38,248 nucleotides of DNA from DASRZM01 sp035686365 (lineage in GTDB: Bacteria > Pseudomonadota > Gammaproteobacteria > Xanthomonadales > Xanthomonadaceae): positions 1-38,248 of the forward strand of contig DASRZM010000084.1 of the NCBI GenBank assembly GCA_035686365.1, written 5' to 3'. A program made the position numbers and the translations under genes. The notes under the pieces were generated by a model that had not been told where the DNA came from, made no database searches, and saw only the letters and a program-made list of their open reading frames with translations. Shown here one piece after another: positions 24,485 through 32,591 of this stretch (position 1 is its first letter; the number at the start of each line of letters is the position of its first letter).

Positions 24485-26179
24485 ATGAAAAAGAGTTCCC
24501 TGACGACGGCTGTCGTCGCCGGCCTCGCCGGCGCGGCAGGCCTCGTAAGCGTGGCGAACGCCGTCCATGTGAATCCGGACGGTCTTGGCCAGGTTCTGAT
24601 CTATCCCTATTACACCGTCAACAACGGTCAGGCGACCCTGATCTCCGTCGTCAACACGACGGACGAGGTCAAGGCCGTGAAGGTCCGCTTCCTCGAGTCG
24701 CTGAACTCGGCCGAGGTGCTCGACTTCAACCTGTACCTGTCGCCGTTCGACGTATGGACCGGTGCGATCCTCGACACCGATGGCGGCGACGATGGTCGTG
24801 CCAGCCTGGTGACCCAGGATCGCTCCTGCACGGTGCCGACCGAAATCGCGGCCACGCTCGCCAACCCGACCTCGACGACGCCGTTCCAGAACTTCCAGTA
24901 CGCGGTCTTCGAGCCCGATACCGGCCCGAGGGGCCTCGACCGTACCCGCGAGGGTCACATCGAGATCATCGAGATGGGTGTCGTCGAGAGCACCGCCCTG
25001 GCGGCCGCTGCAACCCATAACTCCAGTGGCGTTCCGGCCAACTGCCCGGCCCTGCAGACCGCGTTCGTGACCGGCATCTGGAACCCGACCACCGGCGATC
25101 CGAACACCCTGGTCAGCACCCCGACCGGCGGCCTGTTCGGTGCCGGCGAGATCGTCAACGTCGCAGCGGGCACCAACCTGTCCTACAACGCCGTGGCGCT
25201 GGATGCGTTCTACACCTTCGCCATCGCGGACGGTGCGACCGACGCCAACGACGACCTCCACAACTTCCCGGAGTCGATCGACCCGTCGCTGTCCGACGCC
25301 CGCAACGGCGTGGACTTCGCGATCGCGCGGGTGTTCGATGCCGGCACGGTCGTGGACCTGGGCTTCGAGTTCGGCGAGCCCGATGCGGCCTCCGCGGCGC
25401 TGATGCACAACGAGATCTACAACGAGTACAACACCCTGCCGAGCCTCAACGCCGCTTCGGAGTGGGTGATGACGTTCCCGACCAAGCGGGCGCACACCTA
25501 CAACACCACCACGATACCCGAGCGTCGTCCGTTCACGCAGGAGTTCGACTTCGGCAATCTGGACGCGTGCGAGCAGGTCGGCCTGACCTTCTGGGATCGC
25601 GAAGAGCGTTCCCCGGGCGAGGTCGCCGGTCCGATCAACGTGTGTCCGTCGCCGCCGCCCCCGGGCGGGTGCAACCCGGAAACCCCGGAGAACGCGACCC
25701 TGCTGTGCTACGAGGCGAACATCTTCACGTTCAACCAGTCCGATCGCGCGATCGCTGGCGAGCCCTCGGCAGTGCTGGCTGCGAGCTTCTACACGAACTT
25801 CGACACCGCCTCGCAGTTTGACGACGCCGGCTTCCCGGTTCCGGGCGCCGAGGTCTTCCAGACCGGCTGGGCGCGTCTGCAGTTCGTGCAGTACGACGAC
25901 ACCGACGGTGACGGCGTGCTCGGCTCCGACGGCGACCTGCCGGCTTTCGACTCGCACTTCCTGGTCGATGGCCTGCAGGACGGCGATCCGGAGGAGCTGA
26001 TCGAAGGACTGCCGGTGGTCGGCTTCTGGGTTGCCAACTACCAGAACGGCAACGTGGGCGGTGTGCTGGCCAACTACTCGGGCCTGCACGACCACCGTGG
26101 CGACCGCAACGGCTACGGCGTGTTCGTGGATCCGACCACGGGCGAGCCGACCGGCCGGACCGGCTTTGCCTGGTCCTGA
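24485..26179 (+). CDS. Exported acidic protein of unknown function
   Basis: I do not recognise a characterised family, though proteins with a similar mature start (HVNPDGLGQVLIYPYYTVN) appear familiar from other Proteobacteria as abundant hypotheticals. The 564-residue precursor has a clear Sec signal, MKKSSLTTAVVAGLAGAAGL then VSVANA, with cleavage near 26. The mature chain is Asp/Asn-rich with little Lys, has six cysteines in pairs, and carries an EF-hand-like run DDTDGDGVLGSDGD near residue 475. No lipobox, membrane span, LPXTG, PEP-CTERM or IPTL signal is present. AGGAG is seven bases before the ATG and a strong terminator follows. Codon choice (many CGT, GGT and GCG-poor stretches) suggests high expression. 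It may be a type II secretion substrate or a surface protein; that is inference. Confidence 0.82.
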   Translation: MKKSSLTTAVVAGLAGAAGLVSVANAVHVNPDGLGQVLIYPYYTVNNGQATLISVVNTTDEVKAVKVRFLESLNSAEVLDFNLYLSPFDVWTGAILDTDGGDDGRASLVTQDRSCTVPTEIAATLANPTSTTPFQNFQYAVFEPDTGPRGLDRTREGHIEIIEMGVVESTALAAAATHNSSGVPANCPALQTAFVTGIWNPTTGDPNTLVSTPTGGLFGAGEIVNVAAGTNLSYNAVALDAFYTFAIADGATDANDDLHNFPESIDPSLSDARNGVDFAIARVFDAGTVVDLGFEFGEPDAASAALMHNEIYNEYNTLPSLNAASEWVMTFPTKRAHTYNTTTIPERRPFTQEFDFGNLDACEQVGLTFWDREERSPGEVAGPINVCPSPPPPGGCNPETPENATLLCYEANIFTFNQSDRAIAGEPSAVLAASFYTNFDTASQFDDAGFPVPGAEVFQTGWARLQFVQYDDTDGDGVLGSDGDLPAFDSHFLVDGLQDGDPEELIEGLPVVGFWVANYQNGNVGGVLANYSGLHDHRGDRNGYGVFVDPTTGEPTGRTGFAWS

Positions 26180-26203
26180 GTCGCTGGGTTGTTCAGTGTG
26201 ATG

Positions 26204-26237
26204 ACGAGGCCCCCGCAAGGGGGCCTCGTTTTTTTTT
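26204..26237 (+). terminator. Strong intrinsic terminator
   Basis: An 11-base-pair stem (ACGAGGCCCCC, 26204-26214, with GGGGGCCTCGT, 26219-26229) closes on a GCAA tetraloop and is followed by nine T residues from 26229. It starts 25 bases after the stop codon of the exported protein gene. This is the only near-ideal intrinsic terminator in the window. Confidence 0.95.
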
Positions 26238-26283
26238 GTCGACCGGGTCACGCTTTTTGTTTAAAGGGGCTTCATCTAAGCCG

Positions 26284-26312
26284 TTGACGCCTCCATCACG
26301 AGGCCAGACAAT
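26284..26312 (+). promoter_or_regulatory. Candidate sigma70 promoter for the cysteine-rich exported protein
   Basis: TTGACG (26284-26289, five of six), a 17-base spacer, then GACAAT (26307-26312, four of six). It lies just after the terminator at 26204-26237 and would give a leader of about 120 bases. The leader holds GC-rich palindromic sequence near 26317-26335 (GCGCGCG and TGCGCGC arms). Confidence 0.5.
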
Positions 26313-26440
26313 GGCAGCGCGCGTTTCGTGCGCGCCGGGCGCCCGTGCCCGGCCGCTGCGGGGGCGGTGCGATTCGTGAGGGGTCAAGCGCGACGCATGG
26401 GGTACAAGTGAGCAAATGGTCTTGTCGCGGAGTGTCACCG

Positions 26441-27634
26441 ATGTCCTGTAGTCCTGTCGTTCGCCGGCTGATCGCTGCCGGCCTGTGCCTCACCCTGGCG
26501 CCGCTCGCCAATGCCGAGCAGGAAGTCCGGTTCTCCAACAGCACCGAGGTGCCGGTCCGACTGAAGGACAACAGCACCGTCGTGCTCGACGAGGCCTGGA
26601 ACTTCGATGCCGAGTGCCTGAGCGACCCGGATGACACCTGCGCCGACTTCCCCAAGGAAAGCTCCGGCGGCGGACTGCCGCCGGCGATGACCTACACGGC
26701 GTCGCCGCTGCCGACCGACGGTGCGGTGATCGCCGGCCAGACCGACATCACGCTGAGCTGGTCGGTCACCGGTGCCGGCGTGTGCAAGCGCATTTCCACG
26801 CCGACCACGACCAGCTGGACCGGCCTGTTCGTGCCCAGTGGCAGCACCCAGAGCGCGACCTTCAAGATTCCGACCTCACCCGAGACCAGCCCCTGGCTGT
26901 TCGAGCTGATCTGCTACGCGGACAGCGGCAGCACCGTGCTGGACGGTCCGGACGTGCACAGCTACGTGGTGGAGCCGCCGCCGATCACCATCGGCAACGA
27001 GCCCAACTGCAACATCGTCAAGGAAGAGATCGCCGACTCCACCCAGCGCGCGCTGTTCAAGCCGGCCGGCTTCATCGAGCGCGAGCTGACCTGGTCGCAG
27101 CTGTTCCCGCCCGATCGCGTCTACCCCCAGAGCTACGGCGACAAGATCGCGGTCGGCTCCAAGACCTTCCATCAGCCGGACCTGGGCAATGCCATCATCC
27201 CGGTGAAGGGCCTGTACATGTCGATCCCGTTCGTCATGGACAGCACGTTCCACACGCTCTCGCATCGCCCCGCCACCTCGGCGCTGGACTGGCCGCTGGG
27301 CAGCTATTCGTTCGAGGCGGCCGACTCGGTCTACATCACGTTCAGCCCCTGCAAGGGCGACTTCCGCACCATCGCGGTCACCAATAACAACCCCGAAGAC
27401 GAGTCCTACACCAAGGGCTGCCGCAAGCAGTTCACCCAGACCGAGGGCATCACCTACGGCGGTACCGGCTGCCCGCTGGTCGCCGGCCGGACCTACTACA
27501 TCAACATCGTCTTCGAGGGCATCACCGACAACGTGCTGGACCCGCTCACGACCAGCTGTTCGGACGAGTTCAACTCGAACGGCACGCTCAAGACGCAGGA
27601 CCACATCTGCGACGTCGGACTGCAGCACGACTGA
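26441..27634 (+). CDS. Exported cysteine-rich protein of unknown function
   Basis: The function is not recognised. From the ATG at 26441, with GGAG eight bases before it, the product is 397 residues with a Sec signal (MSCSPVVRRLIAAGLCLTLA then PLANA) cleaved near residue 25. The mature chain has ten cysteines, enough for five disulfides. Residues of about 75-180 read as an Ig-like beta sandwich (MTYTASPLPTDG, ITLSWSVTGAGVCKR, WLFELICYADSGS) with a likely intradomain disulfide. A Pro-rich joint VVEPPPITIG leads to a second domain of about 210 residues containing a WPLGSYSFEAADSVYI stretch. No sorting signal is seen. It stands alone between a promoter candidate and a hairpin. A secreted or surface role and type II export are plausible but unproven. 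Confidence 0.8.
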   Translation: MSCSPVVRRLIAAGLCLTLAPLANAEQEVRFSNSTEVPVRLKDNSTVVLDEAWNFDAECLSDPDDTCADFPKESSGGGLPPAMTYTASPLPTDGAVIAGQTDITLSWSVTGAGVCKRISTPTTTSWTGLFVPSGSTQSATFKIPTSPETSPWLFELICYADSGSTVLDGPDVHSYVVEPPPITIGNEPNCNIVKEEIADSTQRALFKPAGFIERELTWSQLFPPDRVYPQSYGDKIAVGSKTFHQPDLGNAIIPVKGLYMSIPFVMDSTFHTLSHRPATSALDWPLGSYSFEAADSVYITFSPCKGDFRTIAVTNNNPEDESYTKGCRKQFTQTEGITYGGTGCPLVAGRTYYINIVFEGITDNVLDPLTTSCSDEFNSNGTLKTQDHICDVGLQHD

Positions 27635-27674
27635 CGAGTCTGGCGCAGGCCGCGCGACGGCCCAGCGTGGATCC

Positions 27675-27706
27675 CTTCGCGCCGGCCCGTCCGGCGCGAA
27701 GCTTTT
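27675..27706 (+). terminator. Probable intrinsic terminator
   Basis: CTTCGCGCCGG (27675-27685) is perfectly mirrored by CCGGCGCGAAG (27691-27701) around CCCGT, followed by CTTTT. The stem is 11 base pairs and very stable; the T-run is short. It lies 40 bases after the stop of the cysteine-rich protein gene. Confidence 0.8.
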
Positions 27707-27859
27707 CCGGGTCCTGCAATCCCCGCGTGAGCCGGGAACCTCCACCGCCCGCGGCGTTCCAAAGCCGCCGCCGGCGGCGCGCGGGCGCAGTGCCCGGCCG
27801 CCCTGCGGTACCATCTGCGCCCCCGGCCGCCACTTGCCGGCACACGACGGAACCAGACC

Positions 27860-28813
27860 ATGCGTGAATTCGCTGCAGTCCTCATCGCCGCCATCCTGAT
27901 CATCCCGGGCCTGGCACTCACCCGGCCCGCGGATGCGCAGGACGCGCGGCTCCCGCCCGATACCGTCGTCGCCACCCGCGGCAGCGCGGCCATCACCATG
28001 GCCGACGTCGACGCCCAGATTGCAGGCCTGCCCGAGGACGTACGCGCCGGCTACATGGACGACCCGCAGCGCATCGAGCGGCTGCTCACCGGCATGCTGC
28101 TGGCACGCCAGCTTGCCGACGAGGCCGAGAAGCACGGGCTGCACGAGCAGCCGCTGTTCGCCCGCCTCCTGCGGCTGCAGCGCGACGCCCTGCTGATGAA
28201 CCAGATGGTCCGCCATCACGTCGACAACCTGGACGAGCCGGACTTCACCGCGCTGGCGCGCGAACGCTACCAGGCCTCCCCGAACCGCTACCGTACTCCG
28301 GAGCGGCGCACCATCCGCCACATCTCGATCGCGCTGGCCAAGCACGAGCCCGCGCGCGCCCGGGAGATCGCCCAGCAGGTCCATGAGCGACTGGGCGCGG
28401 GCGAGCCCTTCGACGAAATCGCGCGCCTGTTCTCCGACGACCGGCCGGCGACACCCGGACCGCTGGGCAAGCCGATCGGGCTGATCGAGGACCTGGAGCC
28501 GGGCAAGACGGAGAAGCGCTTCGACGAGGCCGCCTTCGCGCTGAGCGCCCCGGGCGAGATCTCGCCGGTGGTGGAGACCAGCTACGGGTTCCACGTGATC
28601 CGGCTGGAGTCGATCAAACCCTCCGCGCGCAGGCCCTTCGAGGAAGTCAGGGCCCAGATCGTCAAGAGCCTGCGCACGGCCTGGTCCGAAGCCCGGCGCG
28701 ACGAGTACATCGCCTCGTTCCGCGACCAGGAGATCGAGGCCACGCCCGAGGTCGTCGCCAGCCTGCGCACCCGCTTTGCCGGTGGCAAGGTGCCCTCCGA
28801 AGGCGGGCAGTAA
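27860..28813 (+). CDS. Parvulin-type peptidyl-prolyl cis-trans isomerase (PpiC/SurA-like)
   Basis: This is a periplasmic prolyl isomerase and probable chaperone. The 317-residue product has an N-terminal export signal (MREFAAVLIAAILIIPGLAL then TRPADA). A SurA/PpiD-like helical N-domain with ITMADVDAQIAGLP and two-helix repeats spans about 30-145. A single parvulin domain spans about 150-255, with RTIRHISIALAKHE, FDEIARLFSDD, GLIEDLEPGK, AAFALSAPGEISPVVETSYGFHVIRL. A helical tail follows. It has one parvulin domain and not the two of SurA. It is 24 bases from the ABC permease gene, so it heads the glycan-export operon; the functional tie is unclear. Confidence 0.92.
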   Translation: MREFAAVLIAAILIIPGLALTRPADAQDARLPPDTVVATRGSAAITMADVDAQIAGLPEDVRAGYMDDPQRIERLLTGMLLARQLADEAEKHGLHEQPLFARLLRLQRDALLMNQMVRHHVDNLDEPDFTALARERYQASPNRYRTPERRTIRHISIALAKHEPARAREIAQQVHERLGAGEPFDEIARLFSDDRPATPGPLGKPIGLIEDLEPGKTEKRFDEAAFALSAPGEISPVVETSYGFHVIRLESIKPSARRPFEEVRAQIVKSLRTAWSEARRDEYIASFRDQEIEATPEVVASLRTRFAGGKVPSEGGQ

Positions 28814-28837
28814 ACACCCGTTCCAGAGGAACCGGAC

Positions 28838-29632
28838 ATGCCGGCCGCGGAAGCTTCCCACTGGCGCCGCTGGCTGGCGCTGACCTGGCTGTTCGCGCGC
28901 CAGGACCTGGGCGCACGCCTGCGCGACAACCTGATCGGGTCGGCCTGGCTGCTGCTCTCGCCGCTGCTGCAGCTGGCGGTGTTCTACTTCATCTTCCTGC
29001 ACGTGTTCCGCGCCCGCGTGCCGGGGCTGGAAGGCACCGGCTACCTGGCCTTCCTGGCGCTGGCGTTCTGGCCCTGGTTCGCATTCTCCGAGGCCGTGGC
29101 GCGCAGCACCTCGGCGCTGCCCGACCACGCCGCGCTGATCGGCAAGGTGGCACTGCCGCGCAGCGCGCTGGTGGCCTCGCGCACATTGGCTGCGTTCGCG
29201 CTGCACGGGGTGGGCTTCGTGTTCGTGCTGGCCCTGCTGCCGGCCTTCGGAATCGCGCTGACCTGGCAGGGCCTGCCACCTGCGATCGCGCTGTGGCTGG
29301 TGCTGCTGCTGCTGGCCTTCGGCCTGGGACTGCTGACCGCCGCCACGCAGGTATTCGTGCGTGATACCGGTACGATCGTCGGTCACCTGCTGCAGGCGCT
29401 GTTCTTCCTGACCCCGATCCTGTATTCGCGCGAGATGGTGCCCGAGCTCATGCGCGCGGTCCTGGACGCCAATCCGCTGACCGGCCTGGTCGGCGGCATC
29501 CGCGGCCTGCTGCTGGGCTCGCCCCCGGCAACGGAGGCCTGGGTCGCGTCGCTGGTGGCGACCGCCGTGATCCTGGCCGCGGGGATCTTCGTGTTCCGGC
29601 GCTGCGACCGTCACTTCGAGGATTACCTGTGA
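28838..29632 (+). CDS. Polysaccharide/O-antigen ABC transporter permease (Wzm type)
   Basis: Wzm-type permeases move lipid-linked glycans across the inner membrane. The 264-residue product is the usual size for the ABC-2 polysaccharide subfamily. An amphipathic N-terminus (LFARQDLGARLRDNLIGSAWLLLSP) precedes six hydrophobic segments, with FWPWFAFSEAVARST and GHLLQALFFLTPILYSREMVP, the latter a subfamily hallmark. It ends RRCDRHFEDYL and overlaps the ATPase gene by four bases (GTGA). Confidence 0.94.
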   Translation: MPAAEASHWRRWLALTWLFARQDLGARLRDNLIGSAWLLLSPLLQLAVFYFIFLHVFRARVPGLEGTGYLAFLALAFWPWFAFSEAVARSTSALPDHAALIGKVALPRSALVASRTLAAFALHGVGFVFVLALLPAFGIALTWQGLPPAIALWLVLLLLAFGLGLLTAATQVFVRDTGTIVGHLLQALFFLTPILYSREMVPELMRAVLDANPLTGLVGGIRGLLLGSPPATEAWVASLVATAVILAAGIFVFRRCDRHFEDYL

Positions 29633-30816
29633 GCGCGCCGCTGCTCGAGGTCAGCGGACTGGGCAAGTCCTACCCGGCGGCCGCGGACGCGCGGGCCCGC
29701 TCGCTGGACTTCCTGCGGGCCCTGCTCGGGCGCCCGATCGCACGGCACCCGGTGCTTGCCGATGTGTCCTTCGCGGTACCGCGCGGACAGTCGCTGGGCA
29801 TCATCGGAGAGAACGGCGCCGGCAAGTCCACGCTGTTGAAGCTGGTGTGCGGCGTGCTGCACCCGACCGCGGGCACGGTGCGCCGCAACGGCAACGTCGG
29901 CGCGCTGCTGGAGCTGGGCGCCGGGTTCGATCCCGAGCGCAGCGGTGCCGAGAACATCGCGCTGGCGGCCGGGCTCATGGGCCTGTCGGCGGCACAGATC
30001 CGCGAGCGCCGCGACCAGATCGTCGCCTTCGCCGACATCGGCCGCTACCTCACCGAGCCGGTCAAGCACTATTCCTCGGGCATGACCGTGCGCCTGGGCT
30101 TCGCGATCGTGGCCTCGTGCCGGCCGGACCTGCTGATCACCGACGAGGTGCTGGCGGTCGGCGACGAATCGTTCCAGAAGAAGTGCGTGCGCTGGATCGA
30201 GGACTACCTGGACGAGGGCGGGACGCTGCTGCTGGTGTCGCATTCGATGTACCACGTGCAGAAGCTCTGCCGGCAGGCGCTGTGGCTCCGGCAGGGCAGG
30301 GTCGAGGCCTGCGGCGACGTGTTCGACGTCACCCAGGACTACCTGGCCTACCACGAGCGCAAGAGCGCGCGCCCGCTCGACACCGTGAGCGCGGTCGCCG
30401 CCGTGGACAGCGGCGAGTACCGGATCGGCCGGGTGAGCTTCGACGGCGAACCGGGGCGCTCTTCCGTGATCCTCGCCGAGGGCGCCACGCTCCGGATCCA
30501 GGTGGACCTGCTGTGCCCGGACGGGCGCGCCGCGCAGTTCGGCATCGGCGTGGTCCGGGCCGACGGCACGCCGGTGTACGGGACCACCAGCGAGATCGAC
30601 GCGGTGCCGGCGCAGCGCATCGACGAACGCACGGTCCGATACAGCCTGGCGCTGGGCCCGCTGCCGCTGTTGCCGGGCAGCTACACGCTGCGGCTGCACG
30701 CGACCGACCCCGAGGCCCTGCGCCTGTTCGATACCGTGGAGGTCGAGCTGACCGTTCGTGGCGCCACCCGCGAGTTCGGGCTGGTCCGGCTGCCGCACCG
30801 TTGGGGCGGGGGATGA
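29629..30816 (+). CDS. Polysaccharide ABC transporter ATPase with C-terminal glycan-binding-like domain (Wzt type)
   Basis: This is the ATPase partner of the Wzm-type permease. The 395-residue product has a nucleotide-binding domain with Walker A GENGAGKST (60-68), signature YSSGM (148-152), Walker B LLITDE (168-173) and H-loop H205. The long spacing before Walker A (an extra DARARSLDFLRALLGR segment) is typical of Wzt. A linker near 215-250 leads to a beta-rich C-terminal domain (about 255-390, with GEYRIGRVSFDG, ILAEGATLRIQVDLL and LPLLPGSYTLRLHA). This resembles the Wzt C-domain, which in O8/O9a systems recognises the capped end of the chain. The start is GTG. Confidence 0.94.
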   Translation: MSAPLLEVSGLGKSYPAAADARARSLDFLRALLGRPIARHPVLADVSFAVPRGQSLGIIGENGAGKSTLLKLVCGVLHPTAGTVRRNGNVGALLELGAGFDPERSGAENIALAAGLMGLSAAQIRERRDQIVAFADIGRYLTEPVKHYSSGMTVRLGFAIVASCRPDLLITDEVLAVGDESFQKKCVRWIEDYLDEGGTLLLVSHSMYHVQKLCRQALWLRQGRVEACGDVFDVTQDYLAYHERKSARPLDTVSAVAAVDSGEYRIGRVSFDGEPGRSSVILAEGATLRIQVDLLCPDGRAAQFGIGVVRADGTPVYGTTSEIDAVPAQRIDERTVRYSLALGPLPLLPGSYTLRLHATDPEALRLFDTVEVELTVRGATREFGLVRLPHRWGGG

Positions 30817-31667
30817 CCCGCCCCGTCAGCATCGTGGTGCCGATGTTCAACGCGGCGTCCGAACTGGACGCCTGCCTGGCCAGCCTGCAGCGCCACCTGC
30901 CCGCCGGCGTCGAGGTGCTGGTCGCCGACGACGCCTCCGGAGATCGCCGTGCGGTGGCGATCGCGCAGCGCTTCTGCGAGCAGCGCCCCGACGCACGCTA
31001 CCTCCGACGCAGGGACAACCTGGGGTTCGTCGGCAACGTGAACCTCGCCTTCGCCGAAACCGGCGGCCACGACCTGGTACTGCTGAACTCCGACACCGTG
31101 GTGACCCCGGGCTGGCTCGAGCGCCTGCGCGCCTGCGCGGCCAGCGACGCACTGATCGCCAGCGCCACGCCCTGGTCCAACAATGCCGAGATCTGTTCGT
31201 TCCCGCGCTTCTGCGAGGACAACCCCGAGCCGCTCGATGCCGAGGCCATCGCCGCCGCCGCCGCCAGCCTGCGGCCGGAGTATCCGGAGCTGCCCACCGC
31301 GGTGGGCTTCTGCATGTACCTGGCGCGCACGGCGCTGGAGGCAGTCGGCGACTTCGACGCGGCCACCTTCGGCCGCGGCTACGGCGAGGAGAACGACTGG
31401 TGCCTGCGCGCCCGCGCGCACGGCTTCCGCAACGTGCTGTGCGACGATGCCTACGTCGTCCACCGCGGCGGAGCCTCGTTCGCCCCGACCGGGCACGCCC
31501 CGGGAGGCGAGAACCTGCGGCGCCTGGTGGCGCGTTACCCGGAGTACAATGCCGCCGTCGCCGCGTTCATCATCAACGACCCGCTGCGGCCCCTGCGCGA
31601 GCGGCTGGCCGCGGCGATCGCCGAGCAGCGGCGTTCGGGCCCGCAGCCGGACCTGTTCGACCGCTGA
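30813..31667 (+). CDS. Glycosyltransferase family 2 protein
   Basis: This GT-A-fold sugar transferase probably builds the glycan exported by the adjacent ABC transporter. The 284-residue product opens RPVSIVVPMFNAASELDACL, has VLVADDASGD at 36-44 for nucleotide-sugar binding, NLGFVGNVNLAF at 69-80, and the metal-binding NSD at 92-94 in LVLLNSDTVV. A later ENDWCLRARAHGF matches the ED-x-D/W acceptor-side motif of this family. The donor and linkage cannot be told. It overlaps the ATPase gene by four bases (ATGA). Confidence 0.93.
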   Translation: MTRPVSIVVPMFNAASELDACLASLQRHLPAGVEVLVADDASGDRRAVAIAQRFCEQRPDARYLRRRDNLGFVGNVNLAFAETGGHDLVLLNSDTVVTPGWLERLRACAASDALIASATPWSNNAEICSFPRFCEDNPEPLDAEAIAAAAASLRPEYPELPTAVGFCMYLARTALEAVGDFDAATFGRGYGEENDWCLRARAHGFRNVLCDDAYVVHRGGASFAPTGHAPGGENLRRLVARYPEYNAAVAAFIINDPLRPLRERLAAAIAEQRRSGPQPDLFDR

Positions 31668-31728
31668 GCGCCGCCGCCGGCAGCCCGCGCAGCCCCACCC
31701 GCAGACCGACGAGTTCCGTCCAGCCCCG

Positions 31729-32583
31729 ATGACCGAGCCGCAACTTCCGTTCACCGGCGAACGCTTCACGCCCGAGTGCGTGCGCGAGATGGCCTACGAG
31801 CACTGGCACCGCTATGCCCTGGCCGCCGGCCTGGCGCGCGGCCGCCGCGTGCTCGATGCCGCCTGCGGGGAAGGCTATGGCAGCGCCATGCTGGCGCGCG
31901 CCGGTGCCGCCAGCGTGCTGGGCGTGGACCTGTCCGCCGCGACGGTCGCACACGCCAGCGCGAGGTACCCGCTGGCGAACCTGCGCTTCGCCGAAGGCGA
32001 CTGCACGCGTCTGGAAGGGCTGCCCGAGGGCGGCTTCGACCTGATTACCAGTTTCGAGACCCTGGAGCACGTCCAGGCGCAGGAGCGCATGATCGAGCGC
32101 TTCGCCAGCCTGCTGTCGCCGGAGGGCGTCGTGCTGGTGTCCTCGCCCGATCGGCGCACTTACAGCGAGCTGCGCGGTTACCGCAACGAGTTCCACGTCC
32201 GCGAACTCGATCGCGAGGAGCTCCAGGCGCTGCTGGGCGCGTACTTTCCGGCGGTGCGGCTGTACGGGCACAAGCTGCTGTTCCAGTCCGCGATCTGGGC
32301 GCTGGCTGCGGCCGAGGGTCGATACCGGGCGACCACCGCGGGCGGCGACGCAGACCTGGTCCAGGGGCTGGCCTACGCACCGCTGTACTACCTCGCCGCC
32401 TGCGCCCGGAACGAGGCGGCACTGCAGGGCCTGTGCGAGCTGTCCCTGTATGGCGACGCTGCGGAAAGCGTGTACGCGCACTACGACGAGCAGGTGCGCG
32501 CGAACATCCGCGCCGGCCACCGCATCGCCGAGCTGGAGCGCGAGCTCGAACGCCTGCGCGGCGACGCGACCGGAAGGGGCTGA
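31729..32583 (+). CDS. SAM-dependent class I methyltransferase with coiled-coil tail
   Basis: The 284-residue product begins MTEPQLPFTGERFTPE, an opening common in glycan-cluster methyltransferases. SAM motif I VLDAACGEGYG is at 41-51, the acidic post-I Asp in LGVDLSAAT near 65, and motif IV-like FDLITSFETLEHV near 105. The last 40 residues (RIAELERELERLR) form a probable coiled coil. In ABC-exported O-antigens a chain-terminating methyltransferase with a coiled coil can set chain length; that role here is inferred from the adjacent Wzt. It is 61 bases after the glycosyltransferase, eight bases before the next gene. Confidence 0.9.
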   Translation: MTEPQLPFTGERFTPECVREMAYEHWHRYALAAGLARGRRVLDAACGEGYGSAMLARAGAASVLGVDLSAATVAHASARYPLANLRFAEGDCTRLEGLPEGGFDLITSFETLEHVQAQERMIERFASLLSPEGVVLVSSPDRRTYSELRGYRNEFHVRELDREELQALLGAYFPAVRLYGHKLLFQSAIWALAAAEGRYRATTAGGDADLVQGLAYAPLYYLAACARNEAALQGLCELSLYGDAAESVYAHYDEQVRANIRAGHRIAELERELERLRGDATGRG

Positions 32584-32591
32584 GGCAGCAG

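Noticed and set aside
26150..26179. PEP-CTERM, IPTL-CTERM or LPXTG-like sorting signal at the end of the exported protein
   Set aside because: The C-terminus is hydrophilic and ends without a transmembrane helix or basic tail.
26876..29614. A 912-codon minus-strand frame across three genes and a terminator
   Set aside because: It crosses the hairpin at 27675-27706 and is antisense to the isomerase and permease genes. Low-complexity composition only.
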